DNA from: Bhargavaea sp. CC-171006
GTDB lineage: Bacteria > Bacillota > Bacilli > Bacillales_A > Planococcaceae
Direction of reading: 5' to 3'
Length of the DNA: 64,000 nt
NCBI RefSeq assembly: GCF_009761675.1
Contig: NZ_QUZH01000007.1
Location: 61,522-125,521 of the forward strand
The notes under the pieces are model-generated. The model did not search any database. It was not told the origin of the DNA and saw only the letters and a program-made list of their open reading frames with translations. The position numbers and the translations under genes are program-made. Below, piece after piece: positions 24,101 through 33,505 of the stretch (its first letter is position 1; the number at the start of each line of letters is the position of its first letter).

Positions 24101-24418
24101 GACGCCTCCCCCGCCGCCGTAGATGCGGATATGCGGCGCGCCCTTTTCCTTTAGAAGATCATGCATGTACTTGAAATATTCGACGTGGCCGCCCTGGTAG
24201 GAAGAAATCGCAATCCCCTGCACGTCTTCCTGGATAGCCGCATTGACGACTTCCTCGACCGAACGGTTATGGCCGAGATGGATCACTTCCGCCCCGCTAG
24301 ACTGCAGGATGCGGCGCATGATGTTGATCGAGGCATCGTGGCCGTCGAACAGGCTCGATGCCGTTACGAACCGGACATGGTTGACCGGCTTGTAGACTTC
24401 GACTGGTGCCGTTGTCAT
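21155..24418 (-). CDS. icmF: Fused isobutyryl-CoA mutase (IcmF)
   Basis: Adenosylcobalamin-dependent isomerase interconverting isobutyryl-CoA and n-butyryl-CoA, with a built-in G-protein chaperone. The 1087-residue product has in order a B12-binding domain (DGHDAS at residues 25-30, lower-ligand His27; GGGGG near 101), a MeaB-like GTPase (Walker [10 protein letters not shown] near residue 210, NKFERKG for guanine), and the acyl-CoA mutase barrel ([14 protein letters not shown] near 760). The ATG at 24418 overlaps the tetR stop (ATGA); the frame upstream is not coding. It is last in the acyl-CoA operon, next to a B12 operon that supplies its cofactor. Confidence 0.95.
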   Translation of the reverse strand: MTTAPVEVYKPVNHVRFVTASSLFDGHDASINIMRRILQSSGAEVIHLGHNRSVEEVVNAAIQEDVQGIAISSYQGGHVEYFKYMHDLLKEKGAPHIRIYGGGGGVIIPKEIKELHDYGISGIFSPEDGRRLGLQGMINEMLKQCDFKTSEKKDLGHPEELTTDNVPLLSGLITLAEDAYQNQTEEAQKMLEAVRQKSKNTPVFGITGTGGAGKSSLTDELIRRFLHELPDKKVAILSIDPTKQKTGGALLGDRIRMNAIFSDRVYMRSLATRGSRSELSGAIRDVLDVTRAAGFDLVIVETSGIGQGDAEVAEIADASMYVMTSEFGAPTQLEKIDMIDFADLIAINKFERKGSEDALRQVQKQYQRSRQLWDRQLDEMPVYGTIASQFNDKGTNSLFAAIVDVLNDKFSLGWETSYKHSVKTQKQNVIIPNDRRYYLREITDTVRDYHKRAEQQAELGRRLFQLEGALAIIREKGGDEALEASLQSLIDGVNTELSTESKRILENWESLKEAYSGEEFVTKIRDKEIRTILRTESLSGLKIPKVSLPKFKDYGEILRWVYAENVPGSFPYTAGVFPFKRQGEDPKRQFAGEGTPERTNRRFHYLSKDDDAKRLSTAFDSVTLYGEDPAYRPDIYGKVGESGVSVCTLDDMKKLYDGFDLCAPSTSVSMTINGPAPIILAMFMNTAIDQQVKAKEEELGRTLNVEEFTEVREKTLQTVRGTVQADILKEDQGQNTCIFSTEFALRMMGDIQQYFIDHQVRNYYSVSISGYHIAEAGANPISQLAFTLANGFTYVEYYLSRGMNIDDFAPNLSFFFSNGLDPEYTVIGRVARRIWAVAMREKYGANDRSQKLKYHVQTSGRSLHAQEIDFNDIRTTLQALMALQDNCNSLHTNAYDEAITTPTEESVRRAMAIQMIITKEHGLSKNENPLQGSFIIEELTDLVEQAVLAEFDRLNDRGGVLGAMETQYQRGKIQEESMYYEHLKHSGELPIVGVNTYLNPNPPSEEDIDNMELARATKEEKETQIHNLKAFQTHHGDRTQEALDRLKQAAVSGGNIFEALMDTVRVASLGQITAALYEVGGQYRRNM

Positions 24419-25074
24419 TTTGCTTCCCCCTTCCGCTGAAGGCCGGCCACCCCGTAGAGCAGCTGGTCTGTCAGCATATCGATGAATTCCCCTAATGCGA
24501 ACTGTTTTTGGAGTGTCCAGCGGCGGAACGCCCACATCTGACCCTGGACGATGATATGGTGTGCGCCGAGCTTGGCTTCCTTGGCAGAAAGCTTGATCTC
24601 GCCCGCTTCCGAGCACCCTGCCAGCATCCGTTCGAAAAGACCGGCCATTTCGAGTTCCTTCTCCAATACGTAGCTGAGTGCCGTCTTCGGGAGCGACTTC
24701 GTCTCCTGGTACATGACCGTGAATTCGTCATCCATAGCATCGATCGTTTCGATGTAAAGCCGGATGGCGTTTTTCAGGCCGCCGACTGTCCCCTGCTGTT
24801 CCGCAAGCGGTGCCAGGCGGTCATGCACTTCCTCATAGATCCTGTCGCATACCAAGTACAGGACATCTTCCTTTGTCCGGATATATTCATAGAGCGTGCC
24901 GATACTGAAGCCCGCTTCCTTTGCGATTTCCCGTGTGGTTGTGCGGTGGAACCCTTTCTCCCTGAACAGTTTCACCGCTCCGCGGATCATCTGGTCGCGG
25001 CGCTTTTCGATCAGTGACTCGTCCTTGACCGACGACTTCACCTCATGGCGCACCGACGTTTTCTTTTCGGTCAT
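24415..25074 (-). CDS. TetR/AcrR family regulator (FadR-like)
   Basis: A 219-residue repressor with an N-terminal TetR helix-turn-helix (about residues 25-72: [42 protein letters not shown]) and an all-helical ligand domain. Its place inside an acyl-CoA degradation operon, overlapping acdA upstream and icmF downstream by 4 bp each, suggests it senses acyl-CoAs and controls this operon and fadF, in the manner of B. subtilis FadR. Candidate operators are at 29744-29757 and 32110-32123. The ligand is inference. Confidence 0.88.
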   Translation of the reverse strand: MTEKKTSVRHEVKSSVKDESLIEKRRDQMIRGAVKLFREKGFHRTTTREIAKEAGFSIGTLYEYIRTKEDVLYLVCDRIYEEVHDRLAPLAEQQGTVGGLKNAIRLYIETIDAMDDEFTVMYQETKSLPKTALSYVLEKELEMAGLFERMLAGCSEAGEIKLSAKEAKLGAHHIIVQGQMWAFRRWTLQKQFALGEFIDMLTDQLLYGVAGLQRKGEAK

Positions 25075-26210
25075 TTCGTCAGCATGCGGGAGATGACGAG
25101 CCGCTGGATCTCCTGCGTGCCCTCGTAGATCTGAGTGATCTTCGCATCACGCATAAATCGCTCGACCGGATAATCCTTGGTGTAGCCGTATCCGCCGTAT
25201 ACCTGAACCGCCTCAACCGTGACCTTCATCGCCGTATCGCCGGCCATCAGTTTCGCCATCGCGGACTCCTTGCCGTACGGAAGACCGTTCGACTCCAGCC
25301 ATGCCGCCTGATATGTGAGGAGACGGGAAGCCTCGATCGAAGTCGCCATGTCGGCGAGTTTGAAGCCGATGCCCTGGTTTGCAGCGATCGGCTTGCCGAA
25401 CTGCTCACGCTCTTTTGCGTAAGAAACAGAGTGGTCAAGCGCGCCCTGCGCGATGCCGACCGCCTGTGCCGCGATGCCATTGCGGCCGCCATCCAGCGTC
25501 TTCATCGCGATGATGAAGCCCTGCCCCTCTTCACCGAGGAGGTTTTCGGCTGGGACTTTGCAGTTGTCGAAGATGACTTCCGTTGTCGGAGACGAACGGA
25601 TTCCTAGTTTTTTCTCTTTCTTGCCTACGGAGAAGCCCTCGAAGTCCTTTTCCACGATGAACGCGCTCGTGCCCTTGTGCTTGGACGACGGATCGGTGAC
25701 CGCGAACACGATGTAGGTATCGGCGATGCCGCCGTTCGTGATGAACATCTTCGAGCCGTTCAGGATGTAGTGGTCGCCGTCCTTTTTGGCGGTCGTCTTC
25801 ATGCCGCCCGCATCGGACCCGGACCCTGCTTCAGTCAGGCAGTAAGCGCCGATTTTCGAGCCTTCCGCCATCGGGCGGAGGTACTTCTGCTTCTGTTCTT
25901 CCGTTCCATATTTGTAGACCGGCCAGCCGGCCAGCGATGTGTGCGCGGAAAGGACGACGCCCGCGGATGCATCCACGCGGGAAAGCTCCTCTACCGCGAT
26001 GACATACGCAAGGAAATCCGAACCGATGCCGCCGTACTCTTCCGGCCACGGAATGCCTGTGAGGCCGAGTTCGGCCATCTTGTGGAAAAGCTCCACGTCG
26101 AAGCGCTCTTCCTCATCGCGCTCTGCCGCAGTCGGTGCAACTTCCTTCTCAGCAAAATCATGTACCATCTTTCGGATCATTTCATGTTCTTCGGACAGTT
26201 TAAAGTTCAC
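25071..26210 (-). CDS. acdA: Acyl-CoA dehydrogenase
   Basis: FAD enzyme introducing the alpha-beta double bond of acyl-CoAs. The 379-residue product has [14 protein letters not shown] near 125 (flavin), [15 protein letters not shown] near 155, [19 protein letters not shown] near 275 and the catalytic glutamate in [15 protein letters not shown] near 360. GTG at 26210 is chosen: AAAGGTGG lies eight bases before it and B. subtilis AcdA starts at the same point. It differs from the paralogue at 26425-27561, so the operon handles at least two substrate classes. Confidence 0.93.
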   Translation of the reverse strand: MNFKLSEEHEMIRKMVHDFAEKEVAPTAAERDEEERFDVELFHKMAELGLTGIPWPEEYGGIGSDFLAYVIAVEELSRVDASAGVVLSAHTSLAGWPVYKYGTEEQKQKYLRPMAEGSKIGAYCLTEAGSGSDAGGMKTTAKKDGDHYILNGSKMFITNGGIADTYIVFAVTDPSSKHKGTSAFIVEKDFEGFSVGKKEKKLGIRSSPTTEVIFDNCKVPAENLLGEEGQGFIIAMKTLDGGRNGIAAQAVGIAQGALDHSVSYAKEREQFGKPIAANQGIGFKLADMATSIEASRLLTYQAAWLESNGLPYGKESAMAKLMAGDTAMKVTVEAVQVYGGYGYTKDYPVERFMRDAKITQIYEGTQEIQRLVISRMLTK

Positions 26211-26285
26211 TTTGTCTTCCACCTTTCAGTAATCGGCCGGGCCGTCATTTGTGCATAGCATTTTGGGGCGTTTGTGTACTCGAAT

Positions 26286-26366
26286 GTGCAGTCTCGTTCG
26301 GCGAACGTGCAATCTCGTTCAGTGATCGTGCAATCTCAAAGCTGATATGTGTAATCTTGCAGTTCC
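26286..26366. repeat. 21-bp-period intergenic repeat array, locus 2
   Basis: Four units begin GTGCAGTCTC, GTGCAATCTC, GTGCAATCTC and GTGTAATCTT at 26286, 26307, 26328 and 26349, exactly 21 bases apart, in the 214-bp gap between the two acyl-CoA dehydrogenases. The core GTGCAATCTC resembles the GCAACGTCTC core of the other loci. The rest of the gap holds two T-less hairpins near the acd stop (AACACCTCAC / TGAGGTGTT and CTGCGC / GCGCAG). Confidence 0.75.
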
Positions 26367-26424
26367 CCGCCATCCCTTTTTGAGGAGTTTGCACCCAACG
26401 CTGCGCTTTTGGGCGCAGAACACC

Positions 26425-27561
26425 TCACTTTGTGAGGTGTTTGCCGATGACAATCCTCTGGATCTCGCTTGTGCCTTCATAGATCTGGGTCACTTTCGCG
26501 TCGCGGAAGTAGCGCTCGACCGGGTAGTCCTCGGTGTAGCCGTAGCCGCCGAACACCTGGACGGCTTCGATTGCGCAGTCCATGGCCGCCTGGGAGGCGA
26601 ACAGTTTCGCCATCGAGGCTTCCTTGCCGGCTGGCAGGCCGCGGCCGTAAAGATCGGCTGCCTGGTAAACGAGGAGACGTGCCGCTTCTACGGATGTCGC
26701 CATGTCGGCCAGTTTGAATCCGATTCCCTGATTTGCCGCGATCGGCTTGCCGAATTGAACCCGCTCCTTGGCATAGCTGACAGCCGCTTCAGTTGCAGCC
26801 TCGGCAATGCCGAGCGACTGGGCGGCGATGCCGATCCGGCCGGCATCAAGGTTGGCTAGGGCAATCTTGAATCCTTCGCCTTCCTGGCCGAGCATATTTT
26901 CCACCGGCACTTCCATGTCTTCGAATGTCAACTGGACCGTGCGTGAGCCGTGGAGACCCATCTTCTCCTCGTCTTTGCCGATGACAAGTCCCGGCGTGCC
27001 CTTTTCGACGATGAATGCTGTGACACCGCGGCTTCCCGCTTCCGGATTGGTGTTCGCGAAAACAATGTAAACATCCGCCTCACCGCCATTTGTAATGAAC
27101 ACTTTTGAACCGTTCAGGACGTAATGGCCATCTTTTTTTACACCCCGGGTCTTCATCGCGCCGGCATCGGATCCGGAGGACGGCTCGGTAAGGCAAAATG
27201 CGCCGAGGTATTCACCCGAAGCCATCTTCGGAATGTACTTCTGCTTCTGGTCTTCCGTTCCGAACTTCAGGATCGGGTTGATGCCGACCGATGTATGGAC
27301 GCTCAGGATGACCCCCATGACGGCGCTAGCTTTCGACAGTTCATGGATGGCGATGATGTAGCTCGTGTAATCCATCCCGGAGCCGCCGTACTCTTCGGGC
27401 ACCATAATGCCCATGAGGCCGAGATCACCCATCTTTTCGAGCAAAGGACGGGGGAACTCGCCCGCCTCCATCCTCGGAGTGAACGGCTCCACCTCGTTTT
27501 TCGCAAAGTCGCGCACCATCCGGCGCATCATATTCTGTTCTTCGTTGAATGTGAAATTCAT
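26425..27561 (-). CDS. Acyl-CoA dehydrogenase (MmgC-like)
   Basis: Second acyl-CoA dehydrogenase, 378 residues, with FCLTEPSSGSDAGAM near 125, FITNGGEADVYIVFANT near 157, [19 protein letters not shown] near 275 and the catalytic glutamate segment IYEGTSEIQRIVIGK near 358. GGGG precedes ATG 27561. Directly downstream of hbd (39 bp), it forms the thl-hbd-acd core seen in short-chain acyl-CoA and MmgABC operons, so butyryl-CoA-type substrates are likely (inference). Confidence 0.92.
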   Translation of the reverse strand: MNFTFNEEQNMMRRMVRDFAKNEVEPFTPRMEAGEFPRPLLEKMGDLGLMGIMVPEEYGGSGMDYTSYIIAIHELSKASAVMGVILSVHTSVGINPILKFGTEDQKQKYIPKMASGEYLGAFCLTEPSSGSDAGAMKTRGVKKDGHYVLNGSKVFITNGGEADVYIVFANTNPEAGSRGVTAFIVEKGTPGLVIGKDEEKMGLHGSRTVQLTFEDMEVPVENMLGQEGEGFKIALANLDAGRIGIAAQSLGIAEAATEAAVSYAKERVQFGKPIAANQGIGFKLADMATSVEAARLLVYQAADLYGRGLPAGKEASMAKLFASQAAMDCAIEAVQVFGGYGYTEDYPVERYFRDAKVTQIYEGTSEIQRIVIGKHLTK

Positions 27562-27600
27562 GGTGTGCACCCCATTTAATAAAAGCCGTTTAGGACAGGT

Positions 27601-28452
27601 TTATTCATAGACATAAAATCCGCGGCCGGACTTTTTCCCGAGCCAGCCGGCGTTTACATATTTGCGGAGAAGCGGGCACGGACGGTATTTCGGATCGCCG
27701 AAACCTTCATGCAGCACTTCCATGATGTACAGGCAGGTATCCAGACCGATGAAGTCCGCAAGCTGGAGTGGTCCCATCGGGTGGTTCATGCCAAGTTTCA
27801 TGACGTCGTCGATCGCTTCTTTCGATGCGACGCCTTCATACAATGTGAAAATCGCTTCGTTGATCATCGGCATGAGCACACGGTTCGAGACGAATCCGGG
27901 GTAGTCATTGACCTCGACCGGTGTCTTGGACAGCTTCCTCGTCATGTCCTCGACCGCCTGGTAGGTCTCGTCGGTGGTCGCAAGCCCGCGGATGATCTCA
28001 ACAAGCTTCATGACCGGTACCGGGTTCATGAAGTGCATCCCGATCACTTGCCCCGGACGCTTGGTTACCGCTGCGATTTCCGTGATCGGCAGCGCGGAGG
28101 TGTTCGTCGACAAAATCGCGTGCTCTTTCGCATGCTCGTCAAGCTGCCTGAAGATGGACTGCTTGATTTCCATTTTCTCGACTGCCGCCTCGATGATCAG
28201 GTCGGCATCCTTTGCATCGGAAAGGTCCGTCGATTTCCTGATGCGTCCGAGCGCCGCATTTTTTTCTTCTTCTGTGATCCGGCCCTTCTCCACTCCTCGG
28301 GAAAGGTTTTTCTTGATGACGCCTAGTCCTTTTTCATAGGATTCTTCACTGATATCGTTCAGGGTCACGTCGAATCCGGCCTGGGCGCACACCTGTGCAA
28401 TGCCGCCGCCCATCTGTCCGGCTCCGATGACCATCACGTGTTTGATGTCCAT
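27601..28452 (-). CDS. hbd: 3-hydroxybutyryl-CoA dehydrogenase
   Basis: NAD(P)-dependent oxidation of 3-hydroxyacyl-CoA. The 283-residue product has the Rossmann start [32 protein letters not shown] near 118, the catalytic histidine in [18 protein letters not shown] near 140 and the C-terminal helical domain with [25 protein letters not shown] precedes the ATG, which lies 2 bp after the thl stop. Comparable to B. subtilis MmgB. Confidence 0.95.
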   Translation of the reverse strand: MDIKHVMVIGAGQMGGGIAQVCAQAGFDVTLNDISEESYEKGLGVIKKNLSRGVEKGRITEEEKNAALGRIRKSTDLSDAKDADLIIEAAVEKMEIKQSIFRQLDEHAKEHAILSTNTSALPITEIAAVTKRPGQVIGMHFMNPVPVMKLVEIIRGLATTDETYQAVEDMTRKLSKTPVEVNDYPGFVSNRVLMPMINEAIFTLYEGVASKEAIDDVMKLGMNHPMGPLQLADFIGLDTCLYIMEVLHEGFGDPKYRPCPLLRKYVNAGWLGKKSGRGFYVYE

Positions 28453-28454
28453 GC

Positions 28455-29660
28455 TTACTCCCCCTGTCCCTGCTTCGGTACTTCGATCATGACGGCATCC
28501 CCCTGGCCGCCGCCCGAGCAGATTGCCGCGATGCCGACACCGCCGCCGCGGCGTTTGAGTTCATGTGCGAGTGTCAGGATGATCCGTGCGCCGCTTGCGC
28601 CGATCGGGTGGCCGAGTGCGACCGCCCCTCCGTTGACGTTTACTTTCTCGGGATCAAGGCCGGCGATTTTCGCGCTGGCGAGCGAGACGGCAGCGAACGC
28701 TTCATTGATCTCGAACAGGTCGATCTCCTCAAGCGGCTTGCCTGTCTTTTCAAGGATCTCGTTGATGACAAGCCCCGGTGTCTGAGGGAAGTTTTCCGGC
28801 TCTACTGCGACTTCCGCGTGGGCGATGATTTCTGCCAGGACGTCTTTTCCTTCCTGCTTGGCACGGTCCGCATCCATGAGAACAAGGGCGCAGGCCCCGT
28901 CGTTCACTCCCGGTGCGTTGCCGGCCGTGATCGTGCCTTCTTTGCCGAATGCCGGCTTCAGTTTCGCGAGCGATTCGGAAGAGGTGTCGCGGCGCGGCGC
29001 CTCGTCTTCCCCGACATGGATTGTCTGACCTTTTCGTGCAGGCACTTCGACCGGCACGATCTCTTCGACAAACAGCGCTTCATCGATCGCCTTCACGGCG
29101 CGCTCATGGCTGCGGAGCGCCCATTCGTCCTGGGCAACGCGTGTAAGCTCCATCTTTTCCGCGGTGCTGTTTCCGTACGTGCCCATATGAACCCGATCCG
29201 GGTGGAACGAGCAGGAAAGCCCGTCATGGATCATGCCGTCAATCAGCGGGGCATCCCCCATCTTCAGGCCGAAGCGGCCCTTTGGCATGTAATACGGTGC
29301 GTTCGACATCGACTCCATGCCCCCAGCCACAATCACCTGCTCCTCACCGAGGCGGATCAGCTGATCGCCGAGCGTCACCGCGCGCATGCCGGATGCGCAT
29401 ACTTTATTGATCGTCTCGGTTTTCACTTTCCATGGAATGCCCGCTTTGTTCGCAGCCTGCCGGGAAGGAATCTGACCCTGTCCACCCTGCAGGACAGTCC
29501 CCATGATCACTTCATCCACTTCTTCCGGGGATGTTCCGGTCCGTTCCAAAGCCGCGCGGATCGCCACCCCTCCGAGATCGCTTGCCGTCTGAGATGCAAG
29601 CAGCCCGCCGAATTTGCCGAATGGTGTGCGTGCCCCGCCAAGAATCGCCGTTCTTGCCAT
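28455..29660 (-). CDS. thl: Acetyl-CoA C-acyltransferase (thiolase)
   Basis: Condenses or cleaves acyl-CoAs; first gene of the acyl-CoA operon. The 401-residue thiolase has the acyl-enzyme Cys88 in [25 protein letters not shown] near 113, [10 protein letters not shown] near 330, [17 protein letters not shown] near 360 and the second catalytic cysteine in [11 protein letters not shown] near 385. AAAAGGGGGAAATC precedes the ATG. A FadR-like half-palindrome lies about 90 bp upstream. Comparable to MmgA; the direction of use is not set by sequence. Confidence 0.95.
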   Translation of the reverse strand: MARTAILGGARTPFGKFGGLLASQTASDLGGVAIRAALERTGTSPEEVDEVIMGTVLQGGQGQIPSRQAANKAGIPWKVKTETINKVCASGMRAVTLGDQLIRLGEEQVIVAGGMESMSNAPYYMPKGRFGLKMGDAPLIDGMIHDGLSCSFHPDRVHMGTYGNSTAEKMELTRVAQDEWALRSHERAVKAIDEALFVEEIVPVEVPARKGQTIHVGEDEAPRRDTSSESLAKLKPAFGKEGTITAGNAPGVNDGACALVLMDADRAKQEGKDVLAEIIAHAEVAVEPENFPQTPGLVINEILEKTGKPLEEIDLFEINEAFAAVSLASAKIAGLDPEKVNVNGGAVALGHPIGASGARIILTLAHELKRRGGGVGIAAICSGGGQGDAVMIEVPKQGQGE

Positions 29661-29743
29661 GATCGATTTCCCCCTTTTGAATGTGAGAGCGTTTTCATAT
29701 TGAATTCAGTAAATGCCGGGCGGCGCTTTTTCAATTGATTGAC

Positions 29744-29757
29744 TGAACGCTCGCTCG
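29744..29757. promoter_or_regulatory. Putative FadR-like operator before the thiolase operon
   Basis: The plus-strand TGAACGCTCGCTCG, extended to ATTGACTGAACGCTCGCTCG (29738-29757), aligns in its minus-strand reading with the TGAATGAGCATTCAGTCAA operator of fadF. It is an imperfect palindrome. Predicted target of the TetR regulator encoded in the operon. Confidence 0.45.
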
Positions 29758-29768
29758 GCAAAAATCCC

Positions 29769-29797
29769 GAGAAAAAGGGAGTGACAGGCACTCCCTC
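29769..29797 (-). terminator. Intrinsic terminator after fadF
   Basis: Minus-strand stem GGGAGTG / CACTCCC with a five-base loop and TTTTTCTC tail. It separates fadF from the thl operon, so both have their own promoters. Confidence 0.88.
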
Positions 29798-29843
29798 TTC
29801 CATTTGTTTCATTGTATCGAATTTTCAAAGAATCCGCAACGGC

Positions 29844-32009
29844 TTACTGAAGAATCGGTTCTTCCTCTTCCTCGACTGCCGGCTCCATATTGTCCCCGAA
29901 GATGGAGAGCTCAAGAAGTTCCGCAACGTCGTAGGTGCCGACCTTGTCTTCCACTTCCACCGCTTTTGTGCCGTCCGAAATCATCGTCAGGCAGTAAGGG
30001 CAGGCGGACGAAATGACGGACGGATTGACTTCCAGCGCTTGTTCGGTCCGAGCGACGTTGATTCGGTGGCCCTTGTCTTCCTCCATCCACATGAGTCCTC
30101 CGCCCGCGCCGCAGCACATGGCATCCTGGCGGTTCCGGACCATCTCGACAAGTTCTACGCCCGGGATGGACTTCAAGATCTCACGCGGTGCATCATACAC
30201 GTCGTTGTACCGTCCGAGGTAGCAAGAGTCATGGAAGGTGATCTTTTCGTTCACCGCATACTTAGGTTTCAGCTTGCCCTCCATCAGAAGTTTATACAGG
30301 AACTCGGTATGGTGGTAGACGATGGCCTGATAGCCGAAGTCCGGATACTCGTTTTTGAAAATGTTGTAGGCATGCGGGTCAATCGTGATGATCTTCCTTA
30401 CACCGTTCTTTTCAAACTCCTTGATGTTCGCTTCGGCAAGCTCCTGGAACAGGAACTCGTTTCCGAGACGGCGAGGCGTGTCACCGGAGTTCTTTTCTTT
30501 GTTTCCAAGAATGGCGAATTTGACGCCGGCTTCGTTCAGGAGATGAGCAAACGACAGCGCAATTTTCTGGGAGCGGTTGTCGAATGCGCCCATCGAGCCG
30601 ACCCAGAGCAGATACTCGAAGTCTTCACCCGATTTCTTGGCTTCTTTGACCGTCGGAATATGGAGGTCCGGACGCGCTTCGCGCCAGTTTTCCTTTTCCT
30701 TCCGGTTGAGGCCCCAAGGGTTGCCCTGACGCTCGATGTTCGTCATCGCGCGCTGTGCATCCGCATCCATGCGGCCTTCCGTCATGACGAGGTAGCGGCG
30801 GAGGTCGATGATCTTGTCGACGTGTTCGTTCATGACCGGGCACTGGTCTTCACAGTTCCGGCAGGTCGTGCACGCCCAGATCTCTTCTTCCGTGATGACG
30901 TCCCCGATCAGGGAAGGGCTGTAGATATCACCGATGACCGCGCCTTCAGCGCCTGCCGCCATCGCGAGCTGGTTGCCGCGCGTGTCGTTGAACATGAACG
31001 GCGGCACCCAAGGCTTCTGCTTGGTAGTAACAGCACCCGTGTTGGTCAGATGGTCGCGCAGTTTCGTGATCAGGTCCATCGGCGACAGCATCTTGCCCGT
31101 GCCGGTTGCCGGGCACATGTTCGTGCATCGGCCGCACTCCACACACGCATAGAAATCGAGCATCTGGAGCTGCGTGAAGTCCTGTATCTTGCCGACTCCG
31201 ATCGACGGCATCTCTTCTTCGCCGCAATCTTCTTCCGCATCGTCTTCCTCAAGTGCGGTGAAGTCGATCGGCGCGAGTTTGCCTCGACGGTCAAATCGCA
31301 TCAGGTACGTGTTGGCTGGACCCGCGATCAGGTGGGCGTGCTTCGACTGAGGCACATACACGAGGAAAGCGAGAAGCGTCAGCAGATGCACCCACCAGGC
31401 AACAAAGAACACTGCGGCCGCTGCGGTCGGCGGCATCCAGCTGAATGCGGACGCAATCGCCGATGCCATCGGCTCCGTCCAGGTCGTCCCGTGTCCATGC
31501 CAGATCATATTCATGCCGTTAGCGACAAGTGTCGACAGCATCAGTGTCCCGATGAAAATGAGGACGAGGCCGGCTTTCCAACCTCGGCGGAGCCGGACGA
31601 GCTTTTCCACGTAGCGGCGATAAAATGCCCAGACGACCGCGACCAGGATCGTGAAGACGACAATCTCCTGGAAGAACGTGAAGAACGGATAGACCGGCCC
31701 GAACGGCAGGTGGGAATCCGGTTTCAGCCCTTTCCAGATCAGATCGATCGCCCCGAACTGGACAAGCAGGAATCCGTAGAAGAACATGACGTGGATTGTC
31801 CCGCTCTTCTTATCCTTCAGCAGTTTTTTCTGTCCGAAGACGTTTGTCCAGATTGCACGCAGCCGTTCATCGATCTTTGCGTCAAACTCCTCTTTCTTTC
31901 CGAGTCTGATAAAATCAATGCGTGTTTTGACCACGTATGTGAACAATCCGAGCGCGTACGCAGTGACGGCCAGGAACAGAATCCAGTTGGCAATAAGCAA
32001 TGGGTTCAC
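29844..32009 (-). CDS. fadF: Membrane iron-sulfur (heterodisulfide reductase-like) protein, FadF/YwjF
   Basis: Probable electron carrier linking acyl-CoA dehydrogenase/ETF electrons to menaquinone. The 721-residue product has about six N-terminal helices (residues 5-260), then two [4Fe-4S] motifs (CVECGRCTNMCP near 305 and CTTCRNCEDQCP near 390) and C-terminal CCG-type cysteine clusters (HDSCYLGRYND near 590, CCGAGGGLMWME near 645). GTG at 32009 with GGAGGGACC upstream is the start; the frame opens at 32057. In B. subtilis fadF (ywjF) also borders acdA and icmF-linked genes. Confidence 0.9.
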   Translation of the reverse strand: MNPLLIANWILFLAVTAYALGLFTYVVKTRIDFIRLGKKEEFDAKIDERLRAIWTNVFGQKKLLKDKKSGTIHVMFFYGFLLVQFGAIDLIWKGLKPDSHLPFGPVYPFFTFFQEIVVFTILVAVVWAFYRRYVEKLVRLRRGWKAGLVLIFIGTLMLSTLVANGMNMIWHGHGTTWTEPMASAIASAFSWMPPTAAAAVFFVAWWVHLLTLLAFLVYVPQSKHAHLIAGPANTYLMRFDRRGKLAPIDFTALEEDDAEEDCGEEEMPSIGVGKIQDFTQLQMLDFYACVECGRCTNMCPATGTGKMLSPMDLITKLRDHLTNTGAVTTKQKPWVPPFMFNDTRGNQLAMAAGAEGAVIGDIYSPSLIGDVITEEEIWACTTCRNCEDQCPVMNEHVDKIIDLRRYLVMTEGRMDADAQRAMTNIERQGNPWGLNRKEKENWREARPDLHIPTVKEAKKSGEDFEYLLWVGSMGAFDNRSQKIALSFAHLLNEAGVKFAILGNKEKNSGDTPRRLGNEFLFQELAEANIKEFEKNGVRKIITIDPHAYNIFKNEYPDFGYQAIVYHHTEFLYKLLMEGKLKPKYAVNEKITFHDSCYLGRYNDVYDAPREILKSIPGVELVEMVRNRQDAMCCGAGGGLMWMEEDKGHRINVARTEQALEVNPSVISSACPYCLTMISDGTKAVEVEDKVGTYDVAELLELSIFGDNMEPAVEEEEEPILQ

Positions 32010-32099
32010 ATTGGTCCCTCCCTTTCCGGTACCGGCCGGCGTTGAATCCGCTTTCACTTCGTGCAGTTCAATCCGGCTCCGGCATCTCTTTATGACTCC

Positions 32100-32128
32100 A
32101 GTTTAATAATGAATGAGCATTCAGTCAA
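32100..32128 (-). promoter_or_regulatory. fadF promoter with overlapping palindromic operator
   Basis: Minus-strand TTGACT (32123-32128), 17-base spacer, TAAACT (32100-32105). The palindrome TGAATGAGCATTCA (32110-32123) fills the spacer, so a bound TetR-type repressor would block polymerase. It fits the B. subtilis FadR consensus TGAATGA..TCATTCA in its arms. Confidence 0.65.
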
Positions 32129-32156
32129 CAATATTTTTGAATTTTGTCCCGAATGA

Positions 32157-32215
32157 CAAAAGTGAGGCATCCGTGTTCCCGATTTTACGGGAACACGGAT
32201 GCCTCTGCAATGTGA
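32157..32215 (-). terminator. Intrinsic terminator of the B12 operon
   Basis: Perfect 17-bp arms GAGGCATCCGTGTTCCC / GGGAACACGGATGCCTC with a short loop; minus-strand tail ACTTTTGTC. Lies about 130 bp after cblS, the last gene. The 32216-32348 stretch between shows no gene. Confidence 0.85.
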
Positions 32216-32348
32216 TTTTTTATTGGTATTACGAACGATTTCTGTTATATTCCCCGGTATGTCCTGTACCTGCTGCTTCTTCCGCTCACTCACGACTGAG
32301 CCACTGAACTCTGTGAGTGGCCCGGCGGTCGCCGTGCCGGTTTCTGTT

Positions 32349-33023
32349 TCAGCCCATTTCATGGAAGAATTCCCCGAAGTGCAACTGGGCATCCGATTCT
32401 TTCCCCGGTATAGTGCGGACAAAGATAGCAGTGGCCGGACCGGCGGAAGCTGCAGGATCCACTTCGGATGGCAGCCATGCAGGCGGCTGTCCGGTAAGCC
32501 GCTCCCATTCCGCACCAATTCCGCCTGAGCCCGCCGGCCAAACGGTATCGATGATCCCTTCATCAAGACCGGTCCTCACCTTTCCGAGTTCCGCGCACTT
32601 TTCCGCCTCCCGGATGACGGCTTCGCCGACAAGCGGACGGCCATAAAGGAACCATTTACCACCTGATTCCGTAATATCATGTGACCTTCTCCCGATCATC
32701 GTCATACTCATTGCGGACTGGAGCATGTCCATGTTCGTCTCGGTGCTTCCTGAAATCGGCGGAGGCATTAGTGAACTTTCCTTGAATGCCCGCCGGATTC
32801 CGTAAGTGTACTCATCCCAACTGGTATTCCCGCTGAAGTTGTGGAGGAGGACGGCGATCGGCTCTGCTCCTGCCGCCCACTGCTCAAGAAGAGTGACCCG
32901 TGCAGAGAAATAGCCTACAAGTTCATCCGGCACCTGAACGGCATCCGCCGCTTTCTTGCCGATACCGCCCGAGTTATCAGTTGTAATGACCAATCCTCCG
33001 CCCAGGTCCAGTGCATTTCTCAC
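32349..33023 (-). CDS. cblS: Putative alpha-ribazole kinase (CblS)
   Basis: A 224-residue protein whose N-terminus (LGGGLVITTDNSGGIGKKAADAV) resembles the ATP-binding region of PurM/ThiL-type kinases, followed by HNFSGNTSWDEYTYGI. Last gene of the B12 operon; its GTG start overlaps the cblT stop by 4 bp (GTGA). In Listeria and Geobacillus, CblS phosphorylates alpha-ribazole taken up by CblT, bypassing CobT. Assignment rests on context with cblT and on the absence of cobT here; moderately sure. Confidence 0.65.
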   Translation of the reverse strand: MRNALDLGGGLVITTDNSGGIGKKAADAVQVPDELVGYFSARVTLLEQWAAGAEPIAVLLHNFSGNTSWDEYTYGIRRAFKESSLMPPPISGSTETNMDMLQSAMSMTMIGRRSHDITESGGKWFLYGRPLVGEAVIREAEKCAELGKVRTGLDEGIIDTVWPAGSGGIGAEWERLTGQPPAWLPSEVDPAASAGPATAIFVRTIPGKESDAQLHFGEFFHEMG

Positions 33024-33505
33024 CGGGCCACCTCTTTCCGGACCGCGACTTTTCGTACAATGGGCATGGTCGCCCCCGCTACCATAGCATTAACGATGGA
33101 AGCTGCCGGAACTGCGATGATCGCCGTCCAAAAGAACGCAGGTGAAACGAGCCAATAAAAAGGCAGGACAGCAACCACACCGTTGCCGACCAGGAAGAAT
33201 CCCCATTTGAGAAGGTTCCTTCCCCGATGGTGCAGCCAGGCAAAGCCGCCGACCACAACAAACATTTCAGCAGCGATCAGCAGATGAAGCGGTCCGAGCG
33301 GGCTTCCTCCAGTGATGGCCGATAGCAGGTGTCCGATCATCGCTGCCGTTCCTGCCGCTGCGGGGGGAAGAAAAGCGGCCGATAATAGTGCCGGTGCCGA
33401 ATCAAGTGCCGCCGACCCGATGCCCATCGGAATCTTCACCAGTGCTCCGATCGCGCACATTGCCGAGACCAGCGCCGTCATCACAAGAAGACGCGTTCTG
33501 TTCAA
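33020..33505 (-). CDS. cblT: Putative alpha-ribazole transporter, ECF S-component-like (CblT)
   Basis: A 161-residue membrane protein with five to six helices starting MNRTRLLVMTALVSAMCAIGALVKIP, a typical ECF substrate-binding (S) component layout. It would bring the lower-ligand nucleoside alpha-ribazole into the cell. TTG start at 33505 overlaps the adenosyltransferase stop (TTGA) and is preceded by AAGGATG. Ligand assigned by its place beside cblS in a B12 operon. Confidence 0.7.
   Translation of the reverse strand: MNRTRLLVMTALVSAMCAIGALVKIPMGIGSAALDSAPALLSAAFLPPAAAGTAAMIGHLLSAITGGSPLGPLHLLIAAEMFVVVGGFAWLHHRGRNLLKWGFFLVGNGVVAVLPFYWLVSPAFFWTAIIAVPAASIVNAMVAGATMPIVRKVAVRKEVAR

Noticed and set aside
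21155..24616. Longer IcmF starting at 24616
   Set aside because: The added 66 codons lie inside tetR in another frame; ATG 24418 overlaps the tetR stop as ATGA and begins the B12-binding domain.
29844..32045. 768-codon plus-strand frame 29739-32045 opposite fadF
   Set aside because: Antisense shadow of a GC-rich gene; fadF has iron-sulfur motifs and a ribosome site, the opposite frame has neither.
32090..32566. 158-codon minus-strand frame overlapping the cblS 3' end
   Set aside because: It runs through the operon terminator and fadF operator and has no ribosome site or conserved motif.
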